This document shows, piece after piece, positions 48,616-60,500 of a DNA stretch of 64,000 nucleotides. The DNA lies in contig MU001674.1 of NCBI GenBank assembly GCA_010093515.1, positions 1,389,560 through 1,453,559 on the forward strand, given 5' to 3'. The position numbers and the translations under genes are program-made. The number at the start of each line of letters is the position of its first letter. Within the stretch, counting starts at the first letter, position 1. The notes below the pieces were generated by a model, which worked only from the letters and a program-made list of their open reading frames with translations, was not told the origin of the DNA and did not search any database. The DNA comes from Lineolata rhizophorae. Its lineage: Eukaryota > Ascomycota > Dothideomycetes > Lineolatales > Lineolataceae.

Positions 48616-49977
48616 ATGGAACGTGGAAACATTTCGCAAGACGGCCTCGGTTGGGAAATTGATATATCGGGAAAATTGCAACCTACATGGACCAAAGAGC
48701 CAGACATATTGAAAATTCGAGACATAGTTATAAGGCATACACCCCTGATGGCCTTTGAGACTATTATCGAGCTTTACGCGGAAAACAAGTATCACAAAAC
48801 ATATCGTGTTCGCTCCTCCAACTGGGACCACTGTGAGGAGTACATGCTATATGCATACCTGCCCGTTTATCCACTAATGAAAACTATGAGTGAGGTCTCG
48901 ACAATGGAGTTTATCCGTAGAAACACAAGCATTCCGGCCCCAAGAGTCATTGCATGCTCTCCAAGTTCCGGCAATGGGCTCGGATTCGAGTGGATACTCA
49001 TTGCACGACCTGAGGGGGTTCCACTAACTATGAAATGGGACCGCATGTCTCCAGAGGCAAAACATCGATTGACGCGACAACTTGCCGACATGTTCACCAG
49101 CCTATACAAGATTCGATTCATGTTGGCGGGCAGTCTGTACAATACATCATTTATTGCCCAACTGACAAGCCAGCACCCAACAGTTCTCTTGACGCGTGAA
49201 TTCAGCAGTGGAGAAGAAGTTGCAAGGCCGGAAGACTATATGTTCGACGTCTATCGTGTAGTCTTGCCATCGTATTTCGAGGGCCGCCGTATGCAGCTCG
49301 ACTCTCATCGCGGCCCGTATCTCTCCGGCGAACGATTGTTGCAAGCCGAAATAGAACTCGAAATGAGACATCTCCAGGCTATTTCGCAGCGGCTAGATGA
49401 CGAATACTACTGCCGAGTCGATGCTATGCTAGCAGAGCACAGAGAAGAAATCCGGAAACTTTATGGGAAGTTTCTGCGACTAATGCCCAAAATATTCCCT
49501 CGAGAGGAGCTGCCGACGGAAATCAAAGTGCTGTGCCACCGCAATCTTACGCTCGGCAATATTTTCGTCGACCGGAAGACACTCCGCATTACCAGCGTCC
49601 TTGGTTGGGAGTGTGCTAGCGTTATTCCGCCGTGGAAGTTCGATTTCACTCCGTCATTCCTGAAAGAGGCCGATCTCTTCTATCAATGTCAGATAAGCCC
49701 AGCCTTTCCGCTCGAAATTACTCCGAGTTTAACACGAACGTTCGAAGACATTATCAATCCTTTGATAGGGGCTGATGGGGAAAAGAGCGAGGGCTATATG
49801 CGTAAGCGGGGATTTGTGGAGAATTTGGAGAAGATCAACGAGGGTCAGTGGGTTGCTGCCAAGTGGTGGGTTGACGAGATGACTGCGGTGTATTGTCAGG
49901 ATCAAAACCAAGAAAGAAAAGGGAAACGTCGAAGAATGCGAAAACGATCATGGCTCCCGGACTGCATATGCATGTAG
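48616..49977 (+). CDS. APH-like (aminoglycoside phosphotransferase fold) protein, probably inactive
   Basis: A single uninterrupted exon encodes 453 residues. The ATG at 48616 has a good context (gccATGG) and precedes the conserved N-terminal part; an open frame extends seven codons further upstream without an ATG. The fold is shown by TYRVRSSNWDH, MSEVSTMEFIRRNTSIPAPRV, LGFEWILIARPEGVPL and the hinge region that follows. The catalytic loop, normally HxDxxxxN, reads HRNLTLGN (H308, N310 in place of Asp, N315 kept), and the metal-binding DWE reads GWE (G330). Both aspartates needed for phosphotransfer in this fold are therefore replaced although the frame is open. The C-terminus is strongly basic. 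It may be a pseudokinase-like binding protein or a gene that has just begun to decay. The natural substrate of fungal members is mostly unknown. Confidence 0.85.
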   Translation: MERGNISQDGLGWEIDISGKLQPTWTKEPDILKIRDIVIRHTPLMAFETIIELYAENKYHKTYRVRSSNWDHCEEYMLYAYLPVYPLMKTMSEVSTMEFIRRNTSIPAPRVIACSPSSGNGLGFEWILIARPEGVPLTMKWDRMSPEAKHRLTRQLADMFTSLYKIRFMLAGSLYNTSFIAQLTSQHPTVLLTREFSSGEEVARPEDYMFDVYRVVLPSYFEGRRMQLDSHRGPYLSGERLLQAEIELEMRHLQAISQRLDDEYYCRVDAMLAEHREEIRKLYGKFLRLMPKIFPREELPTEIKVLCHRNLTLGNIFVDRKTLRITSVLGWECASVIPPWKFDFTPSFLKEADLFYQCQISPAFPLEITPSLTRTFEDIINPLIGADGEKSEGYMRKRGFVENLEKINEGQWVAAKWWVDEMTAVYCQDQNQERKGKRRRMRKRSWLPDCICM

Positions 49978-50533
49978 ATAAGGAAGAGGGTAGAGAAGAG
50001 CTGATTACTAGCTGGTGAAAGCGGAAGTGCCGTACCTTGCGTTGTCTACTTTTGACTACTATACCACCCCGATCGAGACGTCTTCTATGCCCCTCTGCTC
50101 ACGTGGTCATGTGCCACCGTGGCTCGGCTCCGTCTACGTGTGCTCAACTCCCCAGAAATTGTCATCTTTTGGCTAAGGGACCGAAAACCCGTCTCCAGAG
50201 GCGCAAAGTGGGGCGCCCTGTGACTTCACAACCGCAGGAGCTCAAGCCCCAGCCTCCAGGGACGATTGTCGTCTTCCCTTGTCCTCCTCGTCGGCGTGGA
50301 GTGCGCCATTCTACAAGAATGGCCGACTCTCCCGCCTTCCCATCTTCTCTCGCCTCAACCATACCAGCTTTTGTCTCTCCACTCCGGCCTCTGCTTCATG
50401 TGTAGAAAGTAGCACCAACATGACATAGCCTCTGACTTCATAGATATCTGCTGCTGAATTATGCACCAGAGCACGAGTCGCTAGAATGATAGCTCTCAGA
50501 CTTATTCCAGATCAATGGTCATTAGAATGCGAT
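49978..50533. other. Spacer between the APH-like gene and the AAA+ remnant
   Basis: An open plus-strand frame at 50037-50405 is Pro/Arg-rich and has no recognised domain, so I leave it out. The 3' UTR of the APH-like gene should lie at the left end. Confidence 0.5.
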
Positions 50534-51035
50534 TCTTCTTCTAGATAAACCAGATATCTATCTCGAGCGGCACTCGTCCCACGATCTGTCTCGCAACAGC
50601 CGCGTGACCATGTTTTTCCGCAAGCTAGAATATCTAGAACGAATCATGTCCTTGACGACAAACCGGGTGTCCGAGCTCGATGAAGCAATACTCAGCCGCA
50701 TCCGTCTCATGCCGAGATACGATAAGTTGACCAAAGGCGCGAGCAGATCTGGGGCCATTTTCTCTATCGATCGCGCGCATCTTGCGGAGTTCCGCATATC
50801 GTGATTAAGAATTGAAAAGGTTGGTTAGCAGTAAATTCAACAAGTGGCAGGTAGGGTACGTTTGACTGCGTGTCTAAATACAATTTAGTAACGAGTGCCT
50901 CAGATCAAGAGCATTGTTTCTACAGCCTACACACAGGCGACGAAGGAGAAGTGTAGCATACAGTTCACGCACCTTTCTAAAGCTATGACTATGAGCGAGA
51001 AGTTTATGCGTGAGTTCAACGGGGCAGAACATGTT
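50534..51035 (+). pseudogene. AAA+ ATPase remnant
   Basis: The plus strand reads LLLDKPDIYLERHSSHDLSR, a Walker B region in which the usual Glu after the Asp (DEA) is replaced by Lys, then VTMFFRKLEYLERIMSLTTN and NRVSELDEAILSRIRL. This is the sensor 1 to arginine-finger part of the AAA+ proteins common in filamentous fungi. A shift of frame follows near 50730. A later frame (QIKSIVSTAYTQATKEKC, then SKAMTMSEKFMREFNG) matches the pattern of the C-terminal helical part of the same family. The Walker A half is missing. It is a broken fragment; the right boundary is approximate. Confidence 0.75.
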
Positions 51036-51715
51036 GTCAGAATATTAGGTGGCCTATTTGGGCCTAGTTCGCCAACCCCTGATAGGGATTCTACAAGTGT
51101 ATTTATGCAGCCTCAGATAGCACCATTTTTCCAATGTCAATGGACTTGGCCTACCCATTCCAGATTCACCACCCCCTAACAGGGGTTTTCCCTGCCAATG
51201 GACTTGGTCGACCCATTCTTTGTCGGCTTAACAGATTTGCCGAATGCCGGAGCCTAGCGGGCGTCTCGGCTCACCCTAACTCGACCAACAGCCCGGCTCG
51301 AGCACGTGCAGCTCAGTTTCTTGAAGTAGGGCGTAATTTCACGACGCAGATTAAACTCATATGCGCTTTTGGTTTATTTGTCCACATTCATCCAGCGGTA
51401 AATCCAATCCACGTAGGCCAATAGACTTAGGCATGATAGTGCCACCATCTGTGTGGCGACTATCGATTCGTGCCGTGAGCGCAGCAAAATTTACGTAGGC
51501 ACCTGTGCACGTGCCTGAACCACAAAATAATGTCACGTGCTACCTGTATCTTATCGGAATTGCATCAGCTGGCCGTCGGCGCGAGCTCTTGGTCCCTATC
51601 TGGCTTCGCAAATTGACGGCTCTATATTCCACGTTGAGAATCCCTATCCCCGCAGTAGTTCATCCGTTCCTTCACGCTTCGACTAGAGCTGTTTCAGGCT
51701 TGCACCTACTCGCCA
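51036..51715. other. Upstream region of the symporter gene
   Basis: Two direct repeats with the shared string caatggacttgg and acccattc lie at about 51138-51160 and 51197-51219, in sequence where CCCCTGATAGGGG-like inverted pieces also occur (about 51075-51090 and 51174-51187). They may be a small old repeat insertion; no element can be named. The promoter of the symporter gene must lie at the right end. Confidence 0.5.
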
Positions 51716-54122
51716 ATGGGACAACCGAGCTTTGAGGCGTCAAACGCCATCATCTATCTCACCTATGGCGCCTTCTTGTACGTCCCAGACGGCGCCATTT
51801 GCTAGGCCGATATAATACTGACTTCCTGTGAGGATCGTGGGCCTCGTCATTGCTTGGCGAATCCGCTATCAGTCGACGAAAGACTTCGTATCTAGCAACG
51901 GGACTCAGACGGGTTAGAGTAGCCGTACCGCATCGTCAAACATTGATCCGCGTTCCTTCGCTCTCGGTAAAGGGAATCAGACTGCTGACTTCTTCCTAGC
52001 GCTCCCGCTTTCTCTAAACTTCATCGCTTCGGGTGAGTGCAAAATGCACAGAACCCTGGAGCGGCAGCGAGCGTACTTGCGATGGAGCATCATTATCGGC
52101 GATCAAGAGGGAAAAGATTTGAAGTCAAGGGTGGGATCACTGTCGCTTCATGAAGGCCACAGCCCTTTCTTGAAAGGCCAGCATCAGGTTCGTACACGAA
52201 GCAACTTTCGCGGCGCAAGTTACCGGGTAGTACCTCTTTGCTGCAAAGAGACCTGGGATGCTTCGCCGCGCGGCTCACTACGGGCGCTTAGCCAGCGTAG
52301 CATTTGTCCTGCAATCCAGCCACTCCACTAAGAAGTCACCAATGCGCCGGACCGTGTGGAGATGGAGATTGGACGATTCTACGCAAGGCGAAGCTGAGAT
52401 GCACCGTGACAACTCGATCAAGATAATGCTTGCGTGAGGAACGTGCTGCCGCTCTCTTTAACCCTTCTTCTCATTCCCCGTTTTCGTTTTCCATTGGTGT
52501 ATCCGCTGATGTAGCCTCCCTTTCTTTCCACCGCAGCTCTGGGATCGGGAGTTCTCTTCACGTATCCAGAGATCGCGACGATTGCTGGTGTCCACGGCCT
52601 GGTGGTCTACGTGCTCTCCTCTGCACTTCCGCTGTTGATATTTGGCTTTGTTGGGCCGATTATCAGACACAAGTGCCCAGAAGGCTTCGTCTTGACCGAG
52701 TGGACGAGGCAGCGATATGGCCTTGTGGCGGCGCAGTTCCTAAGCTGGATGACGTATGTTCATCCCATTCGTGATTTGTGAAGAGCGAGCTAGTCCTAAG
52801 GTGTTAGATTGATCACTCTGTTCCTGTATATGGTGGCCGAACTGTCTGCCGTGCAGCAAATTGTCAACGCGTTAACCGGCCTAGACGGACTTCCGGTTGT
52901 GATTGTCCAATGCGTCGTTACTACAATCTATACCTGTACGATTGTTAGCTGTCCCGGGCGTTATGAAACTACTCTAACTTCGTAAATAGCTGCTGGAGGA
53001 TTTAAGGTGTCCTTCTTCACCGACAATATCCAGGGCACCATGATTGCTGGACTCATCATCATCAGCGTAATCACCATCGGTGTCGAGACGGATATTGACA
53101 GGAGTAAAATTGGAGAGTCCGGATACCTTGACGCAAACCTTCTCGGTTGGCAACTCATCTACATTCTCCCTGTGGCTATCCTCACCAATGACTTCTTCAT
53201 TTCTGTCAGTGGCTTTGTGCTTCTAGATGTCAATATCCTATTGGCATCAACGCTAACATTTACTCAGGGTTTCTGGCTCCGGACCTTCGCCTCCCGTTCG
53301 GACAGGGACCTGCGCATCGGAGTCAGCATCGCCAGTGCCGTCGTGGCCATTATTCTCGCCTTCATCGGCGTCACTGGTCTCCTGGCAGCTTGGTCCGGCG
53401 CTTGGGACGGTGATGAAAACACTGGCTACTTGTCCTTCTTCTTGCTCCTCGGGCAGCTCCCCGCGTGGGTCGTCGGCATCGTACTCGTTATGGTGGTTGC
53501 ACTTTCCACGGCTGCCTTTGATTCGTTCCAGAGTGCTATGGTCAGCAACGGTTCCAACGACTTGTTCCGCAACCGCCTCAACATCTGGATTATTCGCGGA
53601 CTTGTCGTGCTCGCCATCATTCCGGTCGTTGTCGTCGCCCTGCGCAGCCCAGACATACTGCAGATATATCTCATATCAGACCTTGTGTCTGCTTCTCTCG
53701 TGCCCGTCCTTTGCATCGGCCTCTGGGACGGTGCATACGCCTGGCGCGGCTTCGACGTCGTGGTCGGCGGCCTTGGCGGCATCTTCACCGTGTTCCTCTT
53801 CGGCACAGTGTACTACGGCGACGCGCAGGAGGGCGCCAAGCTCATCCTGCTCGAAGGCGGCCTGTACAAGGGCGACTGGAGCGCGTTTGGTGCGTTCGTT
53901 GCGGCGCCAGTGGGCGGGCTGTTGTGGGGGTGTGGGGCCTTTTTGCTGAGGATTGGGGTCCTTTATGCGGTCTCGCAGATCACCGGGAAGCCGTTCGATG
54001 CGTTTGAGAAGCCAATTTGGACAACCTCCGGTGCTTCGAGATATGTGGATGGAGCGGAAGACGAGGAGGCGCCGGTATCTGGCGATGGAGAGACGGTTAC
54101 GAAGTCCGGCAAGTTTTTCTAG
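51716..54122 (+). CDS. Sodium:solute symporter, urea permease (Dur3)-like
   Basis: The protein should import urea or a related small solute across the plasma membrane by co-transport with protons or sodium. Seven exons join with clean phases: 51716-51777, 51833-51912, 52000-52032, 52537-52753, 52808-52935, 52990-53204 and 53268-54122, giving 529 residues. Family blocks are LPLSLNFIASALGSGVLFTYPE (split across exons), HKCPEGFVLTEWTRQRYG, YMVAELSAVQQIVNALTGLDG and GGFKVSFFTDNIQGTMIAG. Many hydrophobic segments of about 20 residues alternate with short loops, and the C-terminal tail (from about 500) is acidic. The length is shorter than yeast Dur3 (about 735), so it may belong to a shorter sister group of fungal symporters with an unknown substrate. 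Intron 3 is 504 nt, far longer than its other introns (54-87 nt). Confidence 0.92.
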
Positions 54123-56282
54123 AGGTTGAAGTGGGATAACGGGTTCATGCAACGTCTTGGTGAAGATCGGCTTCAGACTAGGCAAGTTGTTAGGATATCA
54201 CTAGTATCGCCGGTGCTCGAGCGCTTGGTTTAACTTGTACTCCAACCCTAATATTCAAAAGTGCCGTTGCCTTTGATGTTCACCGACTCATCCACTTAGG
54301 GTAATCCCCTATCGCGTAAGGAGTAAAACTACTCAGACCTTGGAATCTTAGAGCGTTAAAGCGTATGGCTTACCCCCCCTTTTCTCTTATCTAGTCCCTA
54401 TACAGTTGCATGACTGTTCCTAATTTAGAAATCTGAATATGTTGACAGAAATATAGCTCTATTTGAGGGCAACAAGCCAAGAAAGCTTGCACTCATCAGT
54501 ATAAGATTGCGGAGTATGCATTAGCCCTTCTGGTGTCTATCTCACTCTCCTCTAGGTTACTTTAACAGTCGAATACGTGATCTAGTTGTACATATACCTC
54601 TCGCGGCGGAAGCCACTGCGGAGCATGCGGCGAAGGTACGAGGAGTCGGGTGTGTCACCGCAATGGACAGACTGCACAGGCCCAATAGGGTTTCCCGGAC
54701 TCTTTGGGAAGGCTCTCGTAGATGGTTTGCGGAAATGGTGACTGCTTTTGCGCTTTGGCTCGAGGAAGAGCTCGATCTCCTGGCCCTACACTGTCGTGTT
54801 CAAGACACTGCCAAGGAAGAGTTCAGCACGACACCGAGGCTCTCGGGCGCGCGACATGCGACGTCGGAAACAGTCTGCAGCTGGACAGGACTGGGACGAG
54901 CACCGACAACACCTTACAACAGCGCGGCTGCGTCCGATTTTCCCCATCTCGTGCCTTCGGGCCGTCAAAACATAAAACCTCACGTCCCACCAACACCGTT
55001 CCTTCCACCCAACTCATAAAATATCCACCCCGCCACCTACGCGGCGGGGCCAGGTCCCGCAATCCCAAAACACCTCACCGCACCTCTCCTTCCCCCGCCA
55101 CACTGATCGCGTCGCCCTCGTACATCCCCGCTGCCGACCCCGGCTGCTCCGAGAGCCCGTTCTCGCCCTCGAACCGGCCATCCTCTCTCGACGGCTGGCA
55201 TACCTTCGCAGCCAACTCACTTTCACCATCCGCGTCCGCGTCCCCCTCCACTCCTCCCGCGCACCTCGCTGCCGGTATGCCAATACAACGCCGCACGAAC
55301 CCCGCGACGACGGCGTTCGCCGCCTAGCCAGTCTCGAGCGACCACGCCCGCGACGGCCCGCGCTTCGATCCTCGGGCGGCCCTCGTCCTCGGAGGCGGTC
55401 CCCCGGCCACGGGCCCGGAGGACAGCGTCGAAGACGGGGCCGCTTCGTCTACGTCGGATCCGGTCGACCGTCGCGAGCGCTGTCGCCGCCCACGGGGTTG
55501 CCCGGCCGCGCGGCGCGCCAATTGGGTATCCTATCGTGTGCGCGAAAGATGTGGCCGGCGTAGTTGGAATTCGAGAATCCCGGTCATCATCTCATCAATG
55601 CCGCTGGCATGGGGATCAGGCGGCGTTCATTTTTTTTCATTTTTTTTTTTTTGGTTGCTACACCGCAGAGCGAAGGATCCGACCAACATAGCCCTGGCCA
55701 ATGCCGTATGGTGCTCGTAGTGATTCGTACGAAGCCCTATACGAAATGACGTCATGGGCATCGCCTATTTCAAGAATGCCTGAGGACGGAGTGATGGGTG
55801 GTGACAACGGCATGGTCGAGGGAAGCGAGGCCACGATAAAGCACGATGCGTGCAGTTTGGGGGAAGAGGAACAAAGCCAGCAGAGTCCCGGCGGCGTGTC
55901 CACCGTCCGTGGTGGTGAATGCGTGCTCGTATGGTCGGATGTGTGCCCTCACCCGCATGGGCTACGACCGGGTTCTCCGCAGCCGCCCGGACCGAACCCA
56001 TGCCGAACCCCTCACCAAGGGCCCTACGCCATCCTCCTTCAGCAGAAGAGCTCTCGCGTCCGGGACGCGCCGCGGGCGTGCCTTTGGGTCGCATCGCGCG
56101 CGGGCCTGGCGGACGAGCTGCGGGGAAGCCAGCAGCGAACCCCACCATGCAGCGATGGCGGGGCTGTACCTGGCTGAGCTTACGTCTGGAAGCTTGCTCA
56201 CCTCCACTCGGTTCTTCAACGCCATCCCGTCTCTTCCCTCCCTCTTTCACTCCTCTGCCCCTAATTCGAGACTCCGCCGACG
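54123..56282. other. Intergenic stretch between the symporter and the leucine-rich protein gene
   Basis: Contains a T-rich tract (55629-55652). On the minus strand the frames at 55521-55324 and 55296-55075 are in the same phase and separated by a TAG; the second is acidic and could be part of an exon, but there is no start, splice site or domain to support a gene. The last part (about 56100-56282) is probably promoter and 5' UTR of the next gene. Confidence 0.45.
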
Positions 56283-57591
56283 ATGGCCGCCCAAGTAGAC
56301 CAGGCCGACCCCGCCGCGGCCGGGGCCGCTCCCGTCGACCCCTCCATGGCAACCGCCGCCCAGATCCCGCTGCAGACCTTCACGATCCCGGACTTCCCGC
56401 GGCAAGCCGGCAGCCTGAAGGCGCTGACGCTGACGTCGGACATCAAGCTGGACGAATACTCGAACCTCGTGGCCAAGGACGCCGCCTTCACCGTGCCCGA
56501 GTCCCTGCCCCGGGGCATCGAGAGCCTGACGCTCGAGCTCTTCTCGCTGGGCTACCCCCCGGGCTTCCTGACCCAACTCGCCGCGCGCCTCCCGTACCTG
56601 AAGAGCCTCGTCGTCTACTCGCAGCTGCTCGGCGGCGTCTCCCCGGAATCGCAGGACGACGCGCTACGCTTCGTCGACGCGGAGCCGCACCTGCGCGCGC
56701 TGCACCTGCTCGACGTGTTCGCGAAGCCGGGCTTCTTCTCGCGGCTGGGCGAGAGCCTGCGCTCCGAGGGCACCCGCGGCCGCGGCCTCATGTTCCTCGA
56801 GGTCAACTACAGCTTCCGGCACGAGGACGAGGACTTCCTGACCCGGGTGCAGGGCGCCGAGCTGCCCGGCCTCGTCGCGCCGGGGCTCATCACCTGCGCC
56901 TTCAACATCGCGCCGCCCGACGTCACCGACGACCCCGAGGACCCGGCCAACCTGACCAGCGAGGGCGAGCCGCTGCCCGCCGAGCAGCGCAGGAAGGAGG
57001 GCGTCATGGCGTTCAATCGCACCCTGGCCCCCGCGTTGGTCGACGCGCTGACGGCCGAGGAGACGGCGCCGAGGAACCTAAAGGTGCTTAATAGCACGCT
57101 ATACACGCTAACGACGGAGAGCCTGGGAAAGATCCTGGGCGCGCACAAGGGGCTGATGGTGCTAAGCGCGACGGTCGAGCTCGAGCCGACAGAGCAGTGC
57201 AAGAAGGAGCTGCTCGGTATGCTGGGCAAGCTCGAGACCCTCGAGCAGGTGGAGATTGTGGGCAACCCGAGCTTGGAGTTTTATCTAGCCGTAAGTGGAT
57301 TCTTGTCGCCGAAAGGAAATCAATTTTGAGATCCTGTAGGAGATTTGAGTCGCTGATTTGGAACTGCAGGTCCATACGCCGAAGAACAAGGCTCTGGACA
57401 ATGTCTTTCCCTCGGAGGAGGATATGAAGGCACTAGCGGAAAAGTGTCCGAAACTGAGCAACTTCAAGGCCGGCATCCTGCGGACAACATCCATGGGCAC
57501 AGTCGAGTGGACCAAGAAAGGTGGCAAGTGGAACGGCGGTATTGTATACCCTGATCCACCAAAGGAGGAAAGCAAAGAAGCTAGTAAGTAG
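56283..57591 (+). CDS. Leucine-rich hypothetical protein
   Basis: Two exons, 56283-57290 and 57370-57591, joined by a normal 79-nt intron (gtaagt to ctgcag), give 409 residues. The start ATG has a fair context and is followed by an Ala/Asp/Pro-rich first 25 residues. The body repeats the pattern L-x-x-L-x-L around segments such as IESLTLELFSLG, LPYLKSLVVYSQLL, LRALHLLDVF and LETLEQVEIVGNP, which suggests a leucine-rich-repeat-like solenoid (inference). The C-terminal exon ends in a Lys/Glu-rich tail. There is no signal peptide or membrane segment, so the product is likely cytosolic or nuclear. I do not recognise the family. Codon use is strongly GC-biased in exon 1, like the other intact genes here. 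Confidence 0.8.
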
Positions 57592-60500
57592 ATGTTGATG
57601 ATATCTGTGACGCTGTGTCGGCTAGATAGATATAAAAGTTTGAATATTGCTCGAAGTTGTCCGACGCTTGCCTAGTGAACTCGATCTTCACTTCAAGCAA
57701 TAATATCCCCAAAAGAGAATTTTCCTTGCTACGTCCGGTTACTCCCAGAACTCCATTGGAATTTACACCGACTGCCTGATCGATATTAGATCTGTTCAAG
57801 AATTTCTTTTTTTTCTAACTTGCTGTCTCTTTCGCCAGCAAATTCTTTCCGACGCAATGCCTTAGTCTATTCACGCGATAACAGCTAATGTTCAGATCTT
57901 CTTAACTATGCAGACGGAGATCGACTAGTCAAATACGTCCTGCCGCCAGTGGGGTACCCTAGCTTCTGCATTGTTCAAGATTCTAACGGATGGGTTAAGT
58001 CGGGATCTGTCTACCCTAAATGGCAAACCACATGTCGGAAGTCCTTGCCGTTACTCAAAGTTCTTACTGATGATGGAGAGGTGGATGCGATCACATCATA
58101 CCAAGGCGCATCCTGCCGTCAGAATCAAGCAAAGAGAAGAAATCGGAGCCGAAGCAATGACCGCTTGCAATTTTGAGATGTCGGTGAAAGTCGTGCCATG
58201 CTCAAGTTTCGAACCTGCTGTCTCTTTTCGTTTTCTGGTGCGTGGTGTGTCCTGCAAAGAAGGGTTAAACCGTTAGCCAGACCCAAAAAATAAAAATAAA
58301 AATAAAAAATAAAAAATAAAGTTTCTGACAAAACGACCAGCAAAATGATGGCATGTGCAACACATGACGACATTCCAAAACTCAGAACTCGTTGCAGCCC
58401 GTGCCACGCGCAACATAACCCATTGTCCTTTTTTTCCCAAGCGCGCGAGTCGCTAAAGCTTCTCGCCAAGTAGTGCGAGTTTTGCAACCCCCTTCAACCC
58501 CCCATGTCGCAGGCGGCGCTGAGCAAAGGCCGAAAGACCGAAGTTGCCGAGATATGCACGGACAAATGCTTCATATAAAGCCTTGTCACCACATAGGCGA
58601 ATTGTGGCGCCGAGAGCTGGCGGTGGTACATATGTAGCGCCGTGCGGAGAGCGCGAGGTGGCTTGGGGGAATGGCAAGGGTCGAGGGGTCGCGTAGAGCC
58701 ATGTGGTACGTTGGGCGCTGCACGCCGCGCGACTTGGCGGCGCGCAGCTTAGCCTTATCCTTGACGGTTTGGCGGTCTTGGAAAACGGTGAGCCCCGTTG
58801 GCGGGTAGGTTAGGTTGACGCCCAGCGAGAGGGAGGGAGAGAGAGAGGGGGGGCCAGAGAGCCAAGAGGCGTCGCGTTGAAAATGGACGCAAAGCTGCGG
58901 GATAAGTCCAAGACGCAATTCTAGAACAATGCACCCTAGGATCGGTGCTTTCCCATTCATGGCAGCTGCTTGTAACGCAGGTACAGGAGTGCACATGGTC
59001 GTGGGGTATAAACACGGGGCGTCATACAGCTTGATGATGATGCCATTAGGAGACGAATAGGAGAAGTGACCTACTATGTAAACCACCTACGAGGGGAAAA
59101 GAAAGAGTTCGCTTCACGACGCGCCTGGACCATGCGAATAGGAGTCCCGGCGCTTGGGGTGGTCAGATTTCAATCGGTCAACACGTGGCAGCCCTGCGAC
59201 GACAAAAGGATCTGACTGGATGCCACCAAGGTCCAGGTGTGAACCTTAAGGATACGTTCTGCCAGATAGGAAGGCGCTAAGGCCTGGTCGACTCTAAATG
59301 AAAAGCAAAAGTTACACGACCGGATAGGCCAGAGTTGTTGTAGATCTACCCGGGCACCGGCGGCTGGACTCCATACCAGCACAGCTGAACAGCCGCGAAA
59401 TCGCGCGACGTTCTCGTATACACGTCTCTAGACCCGCCAGGTGATGAGACGGACCCTTCCATGCGCTGGAGTCCCCTCGAGTCTCGTCCACGTGAAGCGG
59501 GCGCGATGAGTGGTTGCGATTCAGAAGGAGGAAATGTACGTACGTAGCTGGGACCCACCGGCCCAAAAGCCAGAACGGATCGGCAAAGTGCCAGAGCTGT
59601 GGTAGGGAACCGAAAGGATCCAGCCCTGGGGCCCTGTCCTGCCAAGCCCGCCCCACATTGGCAAATGCATTACCAAGATTGATCTATATCGGGCCCCCGC
59701 GTACCTATTTCTGGGGAAAGCTGGTATCTCGCTACTTATAGGTGCGCTATAGGCAATTTCTGCCTTTCCCTCCGCTGATGCCGAAGGCCGAGAAAGGTCC
59801 TATACGACTTTGCTCCCCGGCCCAAAGGCGTGCGCCCGTTTAATTTGACATGTTCCACCGCTTATACGTTCAAGGCCCAAAAAATGCAAGTGGTGATACC
59901 TTGCTGCCTTCCTCGTGGCGCTTAAAGCATCCGGACACGGTGCCCCAAAAAAAATCATTTAAAATTACTATGCAAAGCGCAACGGCTCGCGGGTATCGCA
60001 TCGCTCGGGCGCTAATAAATAAGGAGGCGGCCTATACGAGAAACGTATAGGTGACGAAACCGCCTCGAGCGGCTGTGCCATGGGTTCGTGACAAGGCGGT
60101 CAGAGCAATGGGTGTGGCTGGCGGGCGCAACGAGGGCGCGCCACAGCGGCGTTGCCGCTCGGGTGGTGGTGGCCAGTGTGACTGGTGGGCAGGCGGGCGC
60201 TCGAGCCTCGGCAAGGGACGGGCACATCGGACCGGCCCAAGGGCTCCGCGTGCTCCGCCAAACAGCTGGTGGCTGCGTGACGGCCGTGATTGGATCAAAA
60301 TTCGCTTGATTTTCTCTCCGCCTGAGTCAGCGCTAACCTTAAAGACAAGCTTGGTTTGGATCCCTGTACTACATACGTACGTGGTAGGTGGGTGCGGGCA
60401 CCGCTCCGCTACCTATGCCTGCAATTTGGAAGGGCGCAGTTTAGTTCACGAGTGGCCGTGTTTGTGGCGTCCGGCAGTCCCGTTCGTCAACTTGGCTATA

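Noticed and set aside
55919-57091. 390-codon plus-strand frame overlapping the leucine-rich protein gene
   Set aside because: It lies in a different frame from the gene at 56283-57591, is Arg/Pro/Ala-rich, and lacks the spliced second exon.
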